64,000 nt of DNA from Bacteroides intestinalis (GTDB lineage Bacteria > Bacteroidota > Bacteroidia > Bacteroidales > Bacteroidaceae): positions 372,001 through 436,000 of the forward strand of contig NZ_QRZF01000004.1 of NCBI RefSeq assembly GCF_003464595.1. Reading direction: 5' to 3'. A program made the translations under genes and the position numbers. Positions 1 through 11,000 of the stretch are shown here, piece by piece (within the stretch, counting starts at the first letter, position 1; the number at the start of each line of letters is the position of its first letter). Below the pieces are notes generated by a model. That model ran no database searches. It was given only the letters and a program-made list of their open reading frames with translations, and was not told where the DNA came from.

Positions 1-1487
1 TCCGCTGCACGCATCGACACTCCTCCCCTCGTAGCAAACCAAAGGTTTTGCTTAGAGTCTTCATAAATATCATAAATACAAGAATTACACATCCACGGAG
101 CATTTCCCGAATTATGTGCCTTCACACGCTTGCCGACAGGGGCCTGTTTATCAAGCTCGTAGGCTCCTCCATTGTACACACCAATCCAAATATGACCGGT
201 AGTAGGAGATTGCATAATAGACATTACCGTTGAAATTCCCTCATATGACATAAAATCGGGCATCTGATTATAGTGAATAAATTTTCCAGTCTGGCGGTCC
301 TTCACCCCAAAACCGTAAGTACTGATCCCCATCCAAAGCTGTCCATCATCATCCAACAAAAGACTACGCACCGAATTACTTTTCAACATCCGTTTAGTTT
401 CGGTTAGGCGGTCCAGATTAAATTTCGCTTTACGGGTATTCACCATATTCACCCCACCTCCAATCATACCAACCCACATGATGCCTTGCCGGTCACGCAA
501 TAACGAAGCAACCTCACTACTGGTTATTGTATTTTCCGATTCACCAGAATAACAATTCTCAAACCCGGAAAAAGAGATCGGTCCATTCTGTAAGGGAAGA
601 ATACTCAAACCACTACGCGTTCCTACCCATAAAGAATGGGTATTCACATCTTCTGAAATAGCATAGATAAGATTATCTGAAATAGTATAAGGCTGCTTTT
701 CATTATGGGTAAATGTAGTCCAAGTAGTTCTCTCCGGATCATAAGCATTATGCAGTAAATGCAAACCCGATCCCCATGTACCAACCCATATATTCTTGTA
801 ACTATCCTGAAACACGACATGGGCGGAGTTTCCAGAATTCATCCTCGGATATTTCCAATATTTACCGGTTTTCTTTTCATAACGATACAATCCACCATTC
901 CAGGTACCAATCCAGATATCTCCTCTATCATCTTCAAATAAAGATTTTACAGTATTCCTTGGAAAAACGCCCCCGGTATTACTTGCATCATAAACCAAAA
1001 AAGTATCATCATTTTCCTGATACTCAAAAAGTCCCGCTTCCGTGGCAAACAGAATACGTTGATCACTCGTTACCAATATTTGTGATATACCTGTACTTGA
1101 CAATTCTGCATTTTCTATCTTACGAACTTCTCCAGTTCGTTTATCCAATACATTCAACCCACTATAAGTTCCAATCCATAATCTATGGCAAGAATCCTCC
1201 GCTACACAAAATATGTTGTTACTGGACAACAGATCCGGGCAATAAAGATTCGATTTATAAGTAGTAATAGAATAACCATCATACTGAAAAAGTCCGTTAC
1301 GGGTAGATATCCAGATATAGCCGTCCCGGTCTTGATAGACCGATTGCACATCTTTACTGGACAAGGTATTCAATATAGATGAAGACCTAAATGCCAAAGA
1401 ATTATGTTGGGGCATTATCACTGCCTGACACATCAAAGGGAAAAATATTCCAAAGCAAAAAATGAAACTCCAGATTCTATCTTTCAT
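1..1487 (-). CDS. Hybrid two-component regulator, N-terminal sensor part (partial at left edge)
   Basis: Reading the minus strand from the ATG at 1487 gives about 495 residues without a stop to the window edge. The protein begins with a hydrophobic signal segment (WSFIFCFGIFFPLMCQA). It then shows repeated propeller blades of the regulator-propeller type, such as DRDGYIWISTRNGLFQYDG, DDRGDIWIGTWNGGLYRYE and DRQGIMWVGMIGGGVNMV. This is the periplasmic sensor of Bacteroides hybrid two-component systems, which bind oligosaccharides and switch on polysaccharide utilisation genes. Kinase, receiver and AraC domains would lie outside the window, so a plain propeller protein is not excluded. It is divergent from the DUF2264 enzyme at 1850, a likely target. 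Confidence 0.85.
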   Translation of the reverse strand, partial: MKDRIWSFIFCFGIFFPLMCQAVIMPQHNSLAFRSSSILNTLSSKDVQSVYQDRDGYIWISTRNGLFQYDGYSITTYKSNLYCPDLLSSNNIFCVAEDSCHRLWIGTYSGLNVLDKRTGEVRKIENAELSSTGISQILVTSDQRILFATEAGLFEYQENDDTFLVYDASNTGGVFPRNTVKSLFEDDRGDIWIGTWNGGLYRYEKKTGKYWKYPRMNSGNSAHVVFQDSYKNIWVGTWGSGLHLLHNAYDPERTTWTTFTHNEKQPYTISDNLIYAISEDVNTHSLWVGTRSGLSILPLQNGPISFSGFENCYSGESENTITSSEVASLLRDRQGIMWVGMIGGGVNMVNTRKAKFNLDRLTETKRMLKSNSVRSLLLDDDGQLWMGISTYGFGVKDRQTGKFIHYNQMPDFMSYEGISTVMSIMQSPTTGHIWIGVYNGGAYELDKQAPVGKRVKAHNSGNAPWMCNSCIYDIYEDSKQNLWFATRGGVSMRAA

Positions 1488-1612
1488 AGTTAGCATTAGA
1501 TTTCAATATAATTAATAACTGCAGGCAAATATACGTAAATATATATAAAAGTATCTTATCCATTGGTAATTTTTTATTTCAATCATTCCACAATGAGCCA
1601 TACCTGAGATAT

Positions 1613-1711
1613 ACTTGCTCCGTATCAACTCCGTACTTTCTCCGTCCAGAGGTACTTCTGAGTGGAGAATGTACGGAGCAAGTACGGTCCGGATACGGTG
1701 CAGGTAAGGAG
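1613..1711. repeat. Intergenic palindromic repeat, copy 1, 11-bp phased
   Basis: Nine 11-mers follow one another: ACTTGCTCCGT, ATCAACTCCGT, ACTTTCTCCGT, then CCAGAGGTACT, TCTGAGTGGAG, AATGTACGGAG, CAAGTACGGTC, CGGATACGGTG, CAGGTAAGGAG. The first three carry CTCCGT and later ones its complement ACGGAG, so the whole can fold into a long hairpin centred on AGAGGTACTTCT. A copy of the same length with 7 differences in 94 positions lies at 37715-37808. Both copies sit in divergent gaps upstream of a plus-strand glycan-enzyme gene. The rest of the 1488-1849 gap shows no gene. Confidence 0.8.
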
Positions 1712-1849
1712 TGAATAGGGGCAAAAAGAATGGATTTGGTCTAAAATTCGCCCTTTTTGACCTTAAAATGGTCATTTACATAGCATGGAAAGTGTTTTCT
1801 TTGCAAAGAGAAATAAATAAGAATATTCTTACCATGTAATACACACGCT

Positions 1850-3868
1850 ATGATGAAAATTGCCTTTTCTAAAATGCCCAAGGGACTATTACTGTTTGTT
1901 TTTTTAGTATCTCTAAACGCAAACGCATCCTTATCACAAGCTAAAAATGATTCCGTATTTCATTTAGTTAAACCGGATTATCAGTTGAGTCCACTGACGG
2001 GCATGACTCGCCAACATTGGATGGATGCAGCAACCTATTTATTGGACGGAGCATTCAGCTACATCCACACATTGGATGATCCGATGCGTTTCCCCAAACA
2101 ACCGGGAAAAAGCTATCCAACGGATGGAAAGTTCAACAAGACAGAAAATCTGGAAGGACTTTGCCGCACTATGTTTGTAGCAATTCCTCTATTAAAAGAA
2201 AATCCGGATTTGGTATTAAATGGAATCAAGGTAGGAGATTATTACCGGCAACAGTTGTGCAATATGAGTGATCCGTCGAAGTCCGGATATATTCAACATC
2301 TCAAAGGTGGACCAAGCCAGACGCTTGTTGAGTTTGGAGCACTTGCCCTGTCACTTACCGTAATGCCCGAAATTATCTGGGAACCATTGACTCAAAAGGA
2401 GAAAGACGATCTTGCTGCATTAATGCTTAGTTATGGCAACGGACCTACAATCGGTTCTAACTGGCGCTTCTTCAATATATTCGTCATGTCTTTCTTCAAA
2501 AACCAGGGTTATGAAGTCAAAGATGGTTATATAGATGAATTGCTACAAAAATCACTGGCACAATATCGTGGATATGGATGGTATAATGATAGCCCAGCCT
2601 ATGACTATTATAGTATGTGGGCTTTCCAGATGTATGGCATGATTTGGGCACACTATTACGGTGAGAAATTTAATCCTGAAGCTGGACGTCAGTTTGTTAG
2701 CAACTTCCGTGATTTGGTTCCTAACTATCCTTATATGTTTGCTGAGGATGGTAAAATGAATATGTATGGACGCAGTATTACGTACCGTATAGCTGCCGCT
2801 GTACCTTTCCCACTGATGGGGTGGCTCAATGATCCATCTATCAACTATGGTTGGATGCGCCGCATTGCTTCTTCCACCCTGCTTCAATTCCTTGAAAATC
2901 CAGCATTGATGGAAGACCGGGTACCCACGCTGGGATTCTACGGAGCTTTTGAGCCTGCCGTACAGATTTATAGTTGCCGTGGCAGCGTTTACTGGATGGG
3001 AAAAGCATTTCTTGGATTATTATTGCCTGCTGATAATCCATTTTGGACGGCTGTCGAGAATAACGGAGCTTGGGAAAAAGAGTTTCAACCCGGCAAGGTG
3101 TACAATAAGTTCATGGAAGGCTCTAATACTTTGGTGACTAACTATCCCAATAGTGGCACTTCGGAAATACGTGCATGGTGTCATGAAGCAGTAGCAAAAG
3201 ACTGGCAGAAATTCCGTTCTACCGAGAATTATAATAAACTGTCTTACAACACGGCATTTCCCTGGATGGCAGACAGTCCAGATGGCAAGGTATCTATGAA
3301 CTATGCTGTACTGAATGCCAAACAAGAATGGGAAGTACTACGCCTCTACACCTTCAAGAAGTTTGAAGATGGAATTTATTACCGGGATGCAGAACTTGAA
3401 ACAAACCCGGAAATCAAATTCCGCCTGGCAGATATTCCACTTCCTAACGGCATACTGCGTGTAGACAAAGTTTCTTTCCCAATTACGACAGAATTACGTT
3501 ATGGACACTATTCATTACCGGAATTAGAAAGTCCCATTGTTACAAAGGAACAAAAGGCTGGAGGATACACTGCCTACTGCATGGATAATGGTGTCTATCA
3601 AACAGGGCTTATCAATCTCCAGGGTTGGTCGGAAGTGGAATTTGTACAGACAGAAGGACTACATCCGCTAAGTAATAAATGTTCTGTAATCAATGCAGCC
3701 ACAACTCATTCCGGTGATAAAGTCTTTATCACACTGCAATTATGGAAAAAGAGTGGCAAGCCATTTACTAAAAAGGAACTGACACCTGTAAAGTCCTTCA
3801 AACAGACCGGAGACAGTATAACCATTTATTTCTCTGACGGAACGGTAAAGACGGTTTCTCTCTCCTGA
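1850..3868 (+). CDS. Secreted DUF2264 family protein (GH154-like glycosidase)
   Basis: 672 residues with a signal peptide (GLLLFVFLVSLNANASLS). The body begins SPLTGMTRQHWMDAATYLLDGAF and carries the N-terminal helical-barrel pattern of DUF2264, including EGLCRTMFVAIPLL, GSNWRFFNIFVM and RGYGWYNDSPAYDYYSMWAFQMYGM, followed by a C-terminal beta-rich region from about residue 430. DUF2264 proteins of gut Bacteroides are related to CAZy family GH154, in which beta-glucuronidase activity is known; that assignment here is from memory of the family. The gene stands alone downstream of repeat copy 1 and is divergent from the sensor gene at 1487, which may control it. Two ATGs lie in tandem at 1850 and 1853. 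Confidence 0.75.
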   Translation: MMKIAFSKMPKGLLLFVFLVSLNANASLSQAKNDSVFHLVKPDYQLSPLTGMTRQHWMDAATYLLDGAFSYIHTLDDPMRFPKQPGKSYPTDGKFNKTENLEGLCRTMFVAIPLLKENPDLVLNGIKVGDYYRQQLCNMSDPSKSGYIQHLKGGPSQTLVEFGALALSLTVMPEIIWEPLTQKEKDDLAALMLSYGNGPTIGSNWRFFNIFVMSFFKNQGYEVKDGYIDELLQKSLAQYRGYGWYNDSPAYDYYSMWAFQMYGMIWAHYYGEKFNPEAGRQFVSNFRDLVPNYPYMFAEDGKMNMYGRSITYRIAAAVPFPLMGWLNDPSINYGWMRRIASSTLLQFLENPALMEDRVPTLGFYGAFEPAVQIYSCRGSVYWMGKAFLGLLLPADNPFWTAVENNGAWEKEFQPGKVYNKFMEGSNTLVTNYPNSGTSEIRAWCHEAVAKDWQKFRSTENYNKLSYNTAFPWMADSPDGKVSMNYAVLNAKQEWEVLRLYTFKKFEDGIYYRDAELETNPEIKFRLADIPLPNGILRVDKVSFPITTELRYGHYSLPELESPIVTKEQKAGGYTAYCMDNGVYQTGLINLQGWSEVEFVQTEGLHPLSNKCSVINAATTHSGDKVFITLQLWKKSGKPFTKKELTPVKSFKQTGDSITIYFSDGTVKTVSLS

Positions 3869-3890
3869 TGTAAGTTTCGGAAGGAATAGT

Positions 3891-3898
3891 TATCTTTG
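3891..3898 (+). promoter_or_regulatory. -7 promoter element for hemW
   Basis: TATCTTTG matches the Bacteroides -7 consensus TAnnTTTG and lies 48 nt before the hemW ATG, just after the stop of the DUF2264 gene. No clear TTTG is seen at the -33 distance. It would give hemW its own transcript, independent of the upstream glycan gene. Confidence 0.5.
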
Positions 3899-3946
3899 CC
3901 ACCAAAGTAAGAACAACAGAAGTTCTTCTACAGAAACAATATAATT

Positions 3947-5077
3947 ATGGCAGGCATCTACATACATATCCCCTTCTGCAAGACACGTTGCATTTATTGC
4001 GATTTCTATTCCACTACACGTTCGGAATTGAAATCGCAATATATCCGTGCCCTTTGCCGGGAGTTGACGGAACGCAAGGAATATCTGAAAGGGGAAGCTG
4101 TTGAAACCATTTATTTCGGTGGAGGTACACCGTCACAGTTATCGGAGGAAGACTTTAAGGAGGTTTTCAAAACGATTGAGCAGGTTTACGGAACGAGGGA
4201 AGTAACAGAAATAACTCTTGAAGCAAATCCCGATGACCTTACGGAAGAATATACCCAAATGCTACGTACCCTACCGTTCAACCGCATCAGCATGGGAATA
4301 CAAACTTTCGATGATGCAACACTGCAATTATTGAATAGACGACACAATGCCACACAAGCAATAGAAGCAGTAAAACGCTGTCGACAAGCAGGTTTTCAAA
4401 ATATTAGCATCGATCTGATTTATGGTTTGCCCGGAGAAACTGACCAACGCTGGGCACAGGATTTACAGCAAGCAGTCAGCCTTAACGTGGAACATATTTC
4501 CGCTTATCATCTGATTTACGAGGAAGATACACCTCTATACAAAATGTTGCAACAGCACTCTGTATCTCAAGTGGATGAGGACAGTAGCCTGAACTTCTTC
4601 TCCACGTTAATAGACACCCTTTCTGCCGCTGGATACGAACACTACGAAATATCCAATTTCTGCAAACCGGGAATGTACTCCCGACACAATACTTCTTATT
4701 GGCAAGGTATCTCTTATCTGGGATGCGGCCCGTCCGCACATTCCTTTGATGGAGGCTCACGCGAATGGAATGTAGCCTCACTAAATCAGTATCTTTCATC
4801 AGTAGAACAAGGGCAACGCCAGCACGAAACAGAACAACTGGACACACGAACCCGCTACAATGAATACATCATCACAGGTCTGCGCACAATGTGGGGAATA
4901 TCCACTAAAGAGCTAAAAAAGAAGTTTGGCGACCGACTTTGGAAATATTGTTTGGAACAAGCCAAACCTTATCTGGAAAATGGGAAATTAGAGTTGCATA
5001 ACGATCGGTTAAAGCTAACCAGAGAGGGCATTTTCGTCTCAGACGGTATCATGAGCGACCTCTTAGAAATAGAATAG
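3947..5077 (+). CDS. hemW: HemW-like radical SAM protein
   Basis: 376 residues beginning MAGIYIHIPFCKTRCIYCDFYS, with the CxxxCxxC cluster motif at C11, C15 and C18 that binds the radical-SAM 4Fe-4S cluster. YFGGGTPSQL (SAM contact), RISMGIQTFDDATLQLLNRRH, DLIYGLPGETDQRW, and a C-terminal HemN-like region (TRYNEYIITGLRTMWGIS) are all present. The length fits HemW, the heme chaperone often annotated as oxygen-independent coproporphyrinogen III oxidase. True HemN is longer and has an extra Cys in the cluster region. This is a cytosolic housekeeping gene inserted between polysaccharide genes. It ends in a bidirectional terminator shared with the convergent gene at 5145. Confidence 0.92.
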   Translation: MAGIYIHIPFCKTRCIYCDFYSTTRSELKSQYIRALCRELTERKEYLKGEAVETIYFGGGTPSQLSEEDFKEVFKTIEQVYGTREVTEITLEANPDDLTEEYTQMLRTLPFNRISMGIQTFDDATLQLLNRRHNATQAIEAVKRCRQAGFQNISIDLIYGLPGETDQRWAQDLQQAVSLNVEHISAYHLIYEEDTPLYKMLQQHSVSQVDEDSSLNFFSTLIDTLSAAGYEHYEISNFCKPGMYSRHNTSYWQGISYLGCGPSAHSFDGGSREWNVASLNQYLSSVEQGQRQHETEQLDTRTRYNEYIITGLRTMWGISTKELKKKFGDRLWKYCLEQAKPYLENGKLELHNDRLKLTREGIFVSDGIMSDLLEIE

Positions 5078-5091
5078 TTACACATACAATA

Positions 5092-5123
5092 TGCCCGGTC
5101 CTGATATATTTCAAGACCGGGCA
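5092..5123. terminator. Bidirectional terminator hairpin
   Basis: The arms TGCCCGGTC and GACCGGGCA form a 9-bp GC-rich stem with a 14-nt loop between the convergent genes hemW and the PHP gene. The flanks are AT-rich but lack a long U run. Confidence 0.75.
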
Positions 5124-5144
5124 AGTTAACAAAACAAACCCTTT

Positions 5145-6236
5145 TTACAGAGAAATAGTATACTCCAATCCTTTATCAGGAGCCACTATAAAATTCGTCA
5201 CTTCAAAATTCATATCTCCTCCTTTGATACCATTATCAAATCCGATACGGACACTATAGCGTGTATGCGGCTTCAGCGTCATATCCCGAAAATAGACCAG
5301 AGAAGTATCATGTGCCGTCTTTTTCAGTTTCAGGACTAAATCCGTAGTATTGGTTATAGAGAGCGTCACTCCTTTCTCATTACGGCTGATTTCTTCTATT
5401 TTCACGCATTTTTCAAAGAATGGACGGAGCAGGTCTTCACGTCCAATCACCAACTCTCGATAATAAGCAGCAGTGCGACGATTGTCCAATGCTTCACGGA
5501 TGCCTTTCAAGGAACGTTCTTTCGCAAAGACGAATGTCATGGTACGATGCTCATCTTTAGAGAAATCATAATCAGTCTGAATGGGTTGATGGATATCAGA
5601 AGTACCAATCATTGTCAGATTCTTATCCAAACACCATTGAATGGCTTCGGGCATATACAGAGGGCCATTTGCTACTTCAATGCCATGCATACAACCTTCA
5701 TTATAGAGTTCTGTGTGCTCGGGCCACCACTTAGTAGTATCCGGTTGCTGGGCAGCCCATCCGGGATGATTCCAGAAGATAAATGCTCCCTGCCTTTTGG
5801 CTTCATTGAAAGCGTCTTTATACTCTTTTTGTTCCAATGGATTGGAGTCAGCCAGAAAAATGGCATTAAAGTGTCCGGGAGCCATCGGACGAGTAATCTC
5901 GCTACCTCTGATTAAAAATATCCCCAGCTTTTCAGCCTGCTTCTGACAAAGATCGAACGAACGGTTATGATCTGCCACAACATCTTTTTTATGAGGACGA
6001 TATTCGATGTGTTCTGTCAGAGAAATAGCATCCAATCCTTCGCGGTAAGCCTCATCTACACGTACCGTAGGCCAAACCAGACCATCAGAGAAAACAGTGT
6101 GCATATGGAAATCGCACTTCAAAGTAGTGTATCCATCTAAATCGGGAACCTGAATTTCATTCCGGCGTTGCGCCTGTACATTCATCAGGCAGGTTGCCAA
6201 AAGGAACGCACTTACTAATACTTTCTTTACTTTCAT
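5145..6236 (-). CDS. Secreted PHP-domain phosphoesterase
   Basis: 363 residues with a signal peptide (VLVSAFLLATCLMNVQAQ). The PHP fold is shown by CDFHMHTVFSDG (H44, H46, D51), EGLDAISLTEHIEY (E75, H76), FWNHPGW and GTSDIHQP, which supply a multi-metal site like that of DNA polymerase PHP domains and histidinol phosphatase. The predicted role is hydrolysis of a phosphate mono- or diester in the periplasm. Similar Bacteroides proteins are often named Sb-PDE family phosphodiesterases (from memory). It follows SusD pair 1 by 33 nt on the same strand, so it is probably the last gene of the susC-susD-PHP operon. Its substrate is unknown; a phosphorylated glycan is one possibility. Confidence 0.8.
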   Translation of the reverse strand: MKVKKVLVSAFLLATCLMNVQAQRRNEIQVPDLDGYTTLKCDFHMHTVFSDGLVWPTVRVDEAYREGLDAISLTEHIEYRPHKKDVVADHNRSFDLCQKQAEKLGIFLIRGSEITRPMAPGHFNAIFLADSNPLEQKEYKDAFNEAKRQGAFIFWNHPGWAAQQPDTTKWWPEHTELYNEGCMHGIEVANGPLYMPEAIQWCLDKNLTMIGTSDIHQPIQTDYDFSKDEHRTMTFVFAKERSLKGIREALDNRRTAAYYRELVIGREDLLRPFFEKCVKIEEISRNEKGVTLSITNTTDLVLKLKKTAHDTSLVYFRDMTLKPHTRYSVRIGFDNGIKGGDMNFEVTNFIVAPDKGLEYTISL

Positions 6237-6269
6237 GTTATCTATTTATTTTTATCATTAAAGTTACTA

Positions 6270-8054
6270 TTACCAACCTGGGTTTTGAGGCAATAAAGCC
6301 GGATTTATCTGGGTAGCCGTCAACGGTATCGGACGCAAGTATTTCTTATCATCCCATTTACGTCCCTGGCTAAAGCCAAATTCAATATATCCGTGGTCAC
6401 CTTCGGACAAACGATTGGTTTTACCAATTACCACATATTGCACGCCTTTAATCTTCTCATCGGCTGGCGGCTCTTTATCCACCACAGCTACGTCTTTTAT
6501 ACCATCACCGTTCAGGTCATACGCTTCGCCTTTCTGGGGAATATAAATACCTTGCCATATATTTTCAATCAGGTCTCCCTGTTTCCAACGCATGATATCA
6601 TCATAGCGAACTCCTTCAAAAGCCAACTCCACACCACGTTCACGACGTACTTCCAGCACCCATTTATCCGTTGTTTGATTTTTAAAGTAAGCGGCTACAT
6701 ACGGGTCATAGGTTGCAGGGATCTTCCCTTCCACTCCGGCACGTTCGCGTAGTGGTTTGACCGTAGCATTCCACACCGTTTCATCACATTCTCCTAATTC
6801 CGCTTTCGCTTCTGCATAATTCAGCAATACTTCCGCATAACGAAAAATAGGAATAGAATTATTGGCCGTAGCCTTCCCTACATGCACATCATCATCTATA
6901 GCCCATTTGATAAGCTGATAACCGGTGGATGTCATAGAGAAATTAGGTGCATCCGGCTTCACCGTACCACTGATTTTTCGCTGATAAGACGGTGAAATAA
7001 CTGTTTGCATCAAGCGACAATCACGATTCTGGAATTCATCCATATACTGCATGGTAGCATAATCCGTACGGTCGGTGAAACGATTACCATCGCGCATCAG
7101 ATACATATTCACAAAAGGCCGTACCAACGACCAGTTTGCACCGAATGAGGCTGAGAATAGTTTCCAAGTAATGGAATGCATACGCAAATCTTTTTTGAAG
7201 GCAATACCCCAGATTACTTCCGTTGTATTCAGTTCTTCCGAAGTAAACAGAGAACGATACTGTGTCTCCAGATCTCCCGTATTCAGTAATTTATAGGGAC
7301 CTTTTGTCATCAGTTCTTCGGATGCGGCAATAGAAGCACGCAGGAACTTTTCAGCCGAGTTTTGCAGTCCTAACTCCGCATGATATTTACGATAGGTACC
7401 TTCAAACAGACAGATACGGGATTTGAGTGCTAATGCCACCCATTTCGTTATCAATGTGCTACTTTCTGTCAAGGTCTTATCCGTGGAACAATTGGTACAG
7501 GCAAAATCGAGATCTTCCAATATCTTATCCATAACGACCTCACGCTTATCACGTGGTTTATATAGTTCATCTCTATTATCCACATCCAATGTCGTTTCAT
7601 ACCAGGGTACATCACCGAACGTTCTGATCATACCATAATAGAAATAAGCACGCCAAAAACGTCCCACACCCTCATTATGTAAATAAATGGCATCTGTTAC
7701 TTTGCCTTTAGCATTAGGCAGATTATCGAGAAAATAATTAATTTGTCGCAGATCTCCCCAGTCACCGGTTCCCCAACCACCTTGTTGGGTATCATCCCAC
7801 GTATCACCGATCAGAAAGGTAGTGGACGAACGGGTTGCGCAAAAGTCTGCATACTGGTCACCACCCCAGGCTATTGTTTCTTCACTGGGCAGGAAACTTT
7901 GCAGAAAACCGTTTGTATAAAGCCGTAAGTCCGACTCCGACTCCAGAAAGCCTTCGGAAGAAAAACTGTTCTCGGGTTCACAATTCAAAAAACTATCACA
8001 AGAGGTCAGAGCCAAAGCATACAGACCTATCAACCAATATTTTTTCATACTCAT
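6270..8054 (-). CDS. SusD/RagB-type outer-membrane glycan-binding lipoprotein, pair 1
   Basis: 594 residues. The N-terminus MSMKKYWLIGLYALALTSCDSF carries a lipobox with Cys19. SusD features include IYLHNEGVGRFWRAYFYYGMIRTFGDVPWYE (TPR helix region), IPIFRYAEVLLNYAEAKAELGE, RERGVELAFEGVRYDDIMRWKQGD and a C-terminal LRPIPLTATQINPALLPQNPGW. SusD proteins cap the SusC channel on the cell surface and bind the glycan. It lies 8 nt downstream of its susC partner at 8063-11326, the usual order, and 33 nt before the PHP gene. Confidence 0.95.
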   Translation of the reverse strand: MSMKKYWLIGLYALALTSCDSFLNCEPENSFSSEGFLESESDLRLYTNGFLQSFLPSEETIAWGGDQYADFCATRSSTTFLIGDTWDDTQQGGWGTGDWGDLRQINYFLDNLPNAKGKVTDAIYLHNEGVGRFWRAYFYYGMIRTFGDVPWYETTLDVDNRDELYKPRDKREVVMDKILEDLDFACTNCSTDKTLTESSTLITKWVALALKSRICLFEGTYRKYHAELGLQNSAEKFLRASIAASEELMTKGPYKLLNTGDLETQYRSLFTSEELNTTEVIWGIAFKKDLRMHSITWKLFSASFGANWSLVRPFVNMYLMRDGNRFTDRTDYATMQYMDEFQNRDCRLMQTVISPSYQRKISGTVKPDAPNFSMTSTGYQLIKWAIDDDVHVGKATANNSIPIFRYAEVLLNYAEAKAELGECDETVWNATVKPLRERAGVEGKIPATYDPYVAAYFKNQTTDKWVLEVRRERGVELAFEGVRYDDIMRWKQGDLIENIWQGIYIPQKGEAYDLNGDGIKDVAVVDKEPPADEKIKGVQYVVIGKTNRLSEGDHGYIEFGFSQGRKWDDKKYLRPIPLTATQINPALLPQNPGW

Positions 8055-8062
8055 CTTCTGTG

Positions 8063-11000
8063 TTAAAAGGTTACATTAATACCGATTGTATAACTGCTCA
8101 AAATAGGATAACCATATCCGTCTCCATCAGTATTGGCAGTAGAACGGAAATCTGCATCACCGGCACTGATACCTTCGGGATCGTACATCTTGGTATGCTT
8201 GTTCAGTGGTGTCCATGTCAACAGGTTCTCACCGGCAAGGTAAATCTTCAAATCCTGCAAGTGCAGTTTATCGCAAAACTTCTTATTAAAAGTATAATCT
8301 ATCTGAAGATTCTTCAGACGGACATAAGCTATATTCTGTAAATAGCGGTCATTGGCCTGGATACCCAACGCCTTTGTAGAACCATTTGCCAGATAGCCAC
8401 GGTAACGGGGCCAATAAGCATCAGTGTTCTGGTTTTCTTCTGTCCATACATTATTTCCGGTATGCTCCTTCAGCATATAGCTGTAAGGACGGTCATATTG
8501 CCCCCAGAAGAAAGCTGACTCGCGATGCGGATACCAGTTTCGCTTGCCTACACCCTGAAAGAAAGCACTGATACCAATACCATTCCAATTGGCACTCAAA
8601 TTGAGACCGAACTGATAGCGAGGCGTAGTATTTCCGATAACCTTCAGGTCACCGTGATCATCCAATGTATTCTGACCATTATCCACCGTACCGCTCTTAT
8701 CGAGATCGGCAAATTTCAAATCACCCGGTTTCAGAATATTCGTAGCGGATACTTTTAGTTTGGACTGGTCTGCATGAGCATCTATTTCAGCCTGATCTTT
8801 AAATAATCCTTCGATATGATATCCCCAGATAGTACCGATCTCCTGTCCCTCATAATAAGTGGAGAGTAGTTTCGTAGGATTATTGAATTTAGTAACCCAG
8901 GTACGACTATCCCACAACATAGCTTTTACACTGTAATTAAATGGCTTATTAGCCAGTGTAAAGTTGTCACGCCACATGACCGAAAGTTCCCAGCCCTTGG
9001 TTTTCATCTCCGCATTGTTACCTTTAGGCGTAGCGGCTCCCAGTACGGCAGGCAAGGTAGGACCTACTGTATACATATCCGTTGTATAGCGTTGATAGTA
9101 GTCGAACACCATCGACAAACGGTTAGACAGCATATCGACATCCAGACCAATATCATAAGTTGTCGATTTCTCCCAAGTCAGACTGTTGGGAACGATATTC
9201 GGAGTAGTGGCATACGTCTGCAATGCATCACCCAGAATAACAGATGTTTTCTTAATGGGAATTGTAGAAAGATAGAGGTAAGGGCTTACATTACCGTTGC
9301 CCAGGCTACCGACGGAAGCACGGACTTTCAAGTTATCCAGCCAATTGCGGGTAGATTTCATAAAAGGCTCTTCAGAAATACGCCAGCCCAGTGATCCGGA
9401 AGGGAAGAACCCCCACTGCTGATTCTCAGGAAACTTGGAAGAGGCATCATAACGTCCACTTACTTCTGCCAGGTAACGACTCTTATAATTGTAGTTCAGA
9501 CGATAGAGGAAACCTACATAAGCCCACTCATTTCCGCCTTGTCCCGTAGTATAATAATCACCATCCATAAGAGCAAAACTCGGTTTAGTGGCACTAATCA
9601 GACCACGGCGGTAAGTTTGTATCGTTTTATAATCCTGGTGCTCAAGATTCCAGCCCAACAGTACATTCAGATAATGATTGGAATTAGAAAATTTAGGAAT
9701 ATAGTTACCGGTAATATTGCTTGAGAGATATTCCTTGTTATAATCCATATTTTCCAGAGAACTGAATGTGTTACGGGTTCCCATTATTTCCGGTCCCGTA
9801 TAGTAATTGTACTGGTTCTCGGCTCTTAGACGGGTGGACTTGCTGCTGTAATAAGTAAAGTCACCTTTGAAGATCAATTGCTGTTTTATAGGTGTATACG
9901 TTAAGGTCGTCGTATTGCGTACATCCAGTTTATTGTCCTTTTGCCAGGAAGTCCCTTCTACAAAACCTGCCCATCCGATATATACGGCTGCCTCGGTCCA
10001 AGTACCGTCAGGGTTCTTCTCCATAGTCACCGGATATCCCTGATGTTGTGCCTGACGGGTTATATTCTGACGGTCGTACATCACCATGGGCTGGTGGGAA
10101 CGGAAAATCATGACATCCGTATTATTCTCCAACAAAAGAGATTTATTGATTTGTATTTCTCCTTTTGAACGGATATTATACTGCGTATACTTTTCGTCTC
10201 CGGCATTGTAAATGCCATCCTGATTGTAGTAGCGTCCTGACACATAATACCGGGCACGCTCATTTCCCCCACTAATGCTGACATTATGTTCAGTGGAATA
10301 GTTCTGATCTTTATAAATAATATCCAGCCAGTTGGTATTACCAAAGTATTCATATTCCCCCTTATCATTGACACGCACTTTATCCAGAGAAGGATCGGCA
10401 TCGCGTCTTACCAATTCATTATACCAGTCGGTAGAGTACTTAAATACATTATTGATACCTCCCGGAGGCGCCTCCTGACCTTCCAGATAAGCCGTATACC
10501 AGCCATCGGTCCACTGCAAACCATTACTAACGATACCATCTTCTGTCTTCACCGTACGCTGATGCATGGAGAAACTTCCGTTATAATTGATTTTCGTCTT
10601 TCCGGCAGTAGCGTTCTTGGTAGTTACCAATATCACTCCGAAAGCACCACGCGCACCATAGATAGCAGCCGAAGAAGCGTCCTTCAGTACAGATACACTT
10701 TCCACATCTGCGGGATTCACCGAGTTGAGATCCCCCTCCACCCCGTTTATCAACACAAGGGCACTACCACCCGCACCAATACTTCCTGTTCCACGAAGAT
10801 TGATGGATGGCGTACGCGAAGGTTTACCGTCACTGAATGTAATGTTCAGTCCCGGTACCATGCCTTGCAACGAACGGGAAATGTTACTATTGCTGCGCTC
10901 TGCAATCTGCTTGCTATCAATCTGGTCCACAGCACCCACCAGATTTACTTTCTTTGCCGTACCGTAACCTACGACCACCACTTCCTGCAACTGTTGCGCA

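Noticed and set aside
1512-1775. 87-residue minus-strand frame across repeat copy 1
   Set aside because: It lies across a palindromic intergenic repeat, and the reading frame that opens over the second copy is a different one, so it is not coding.
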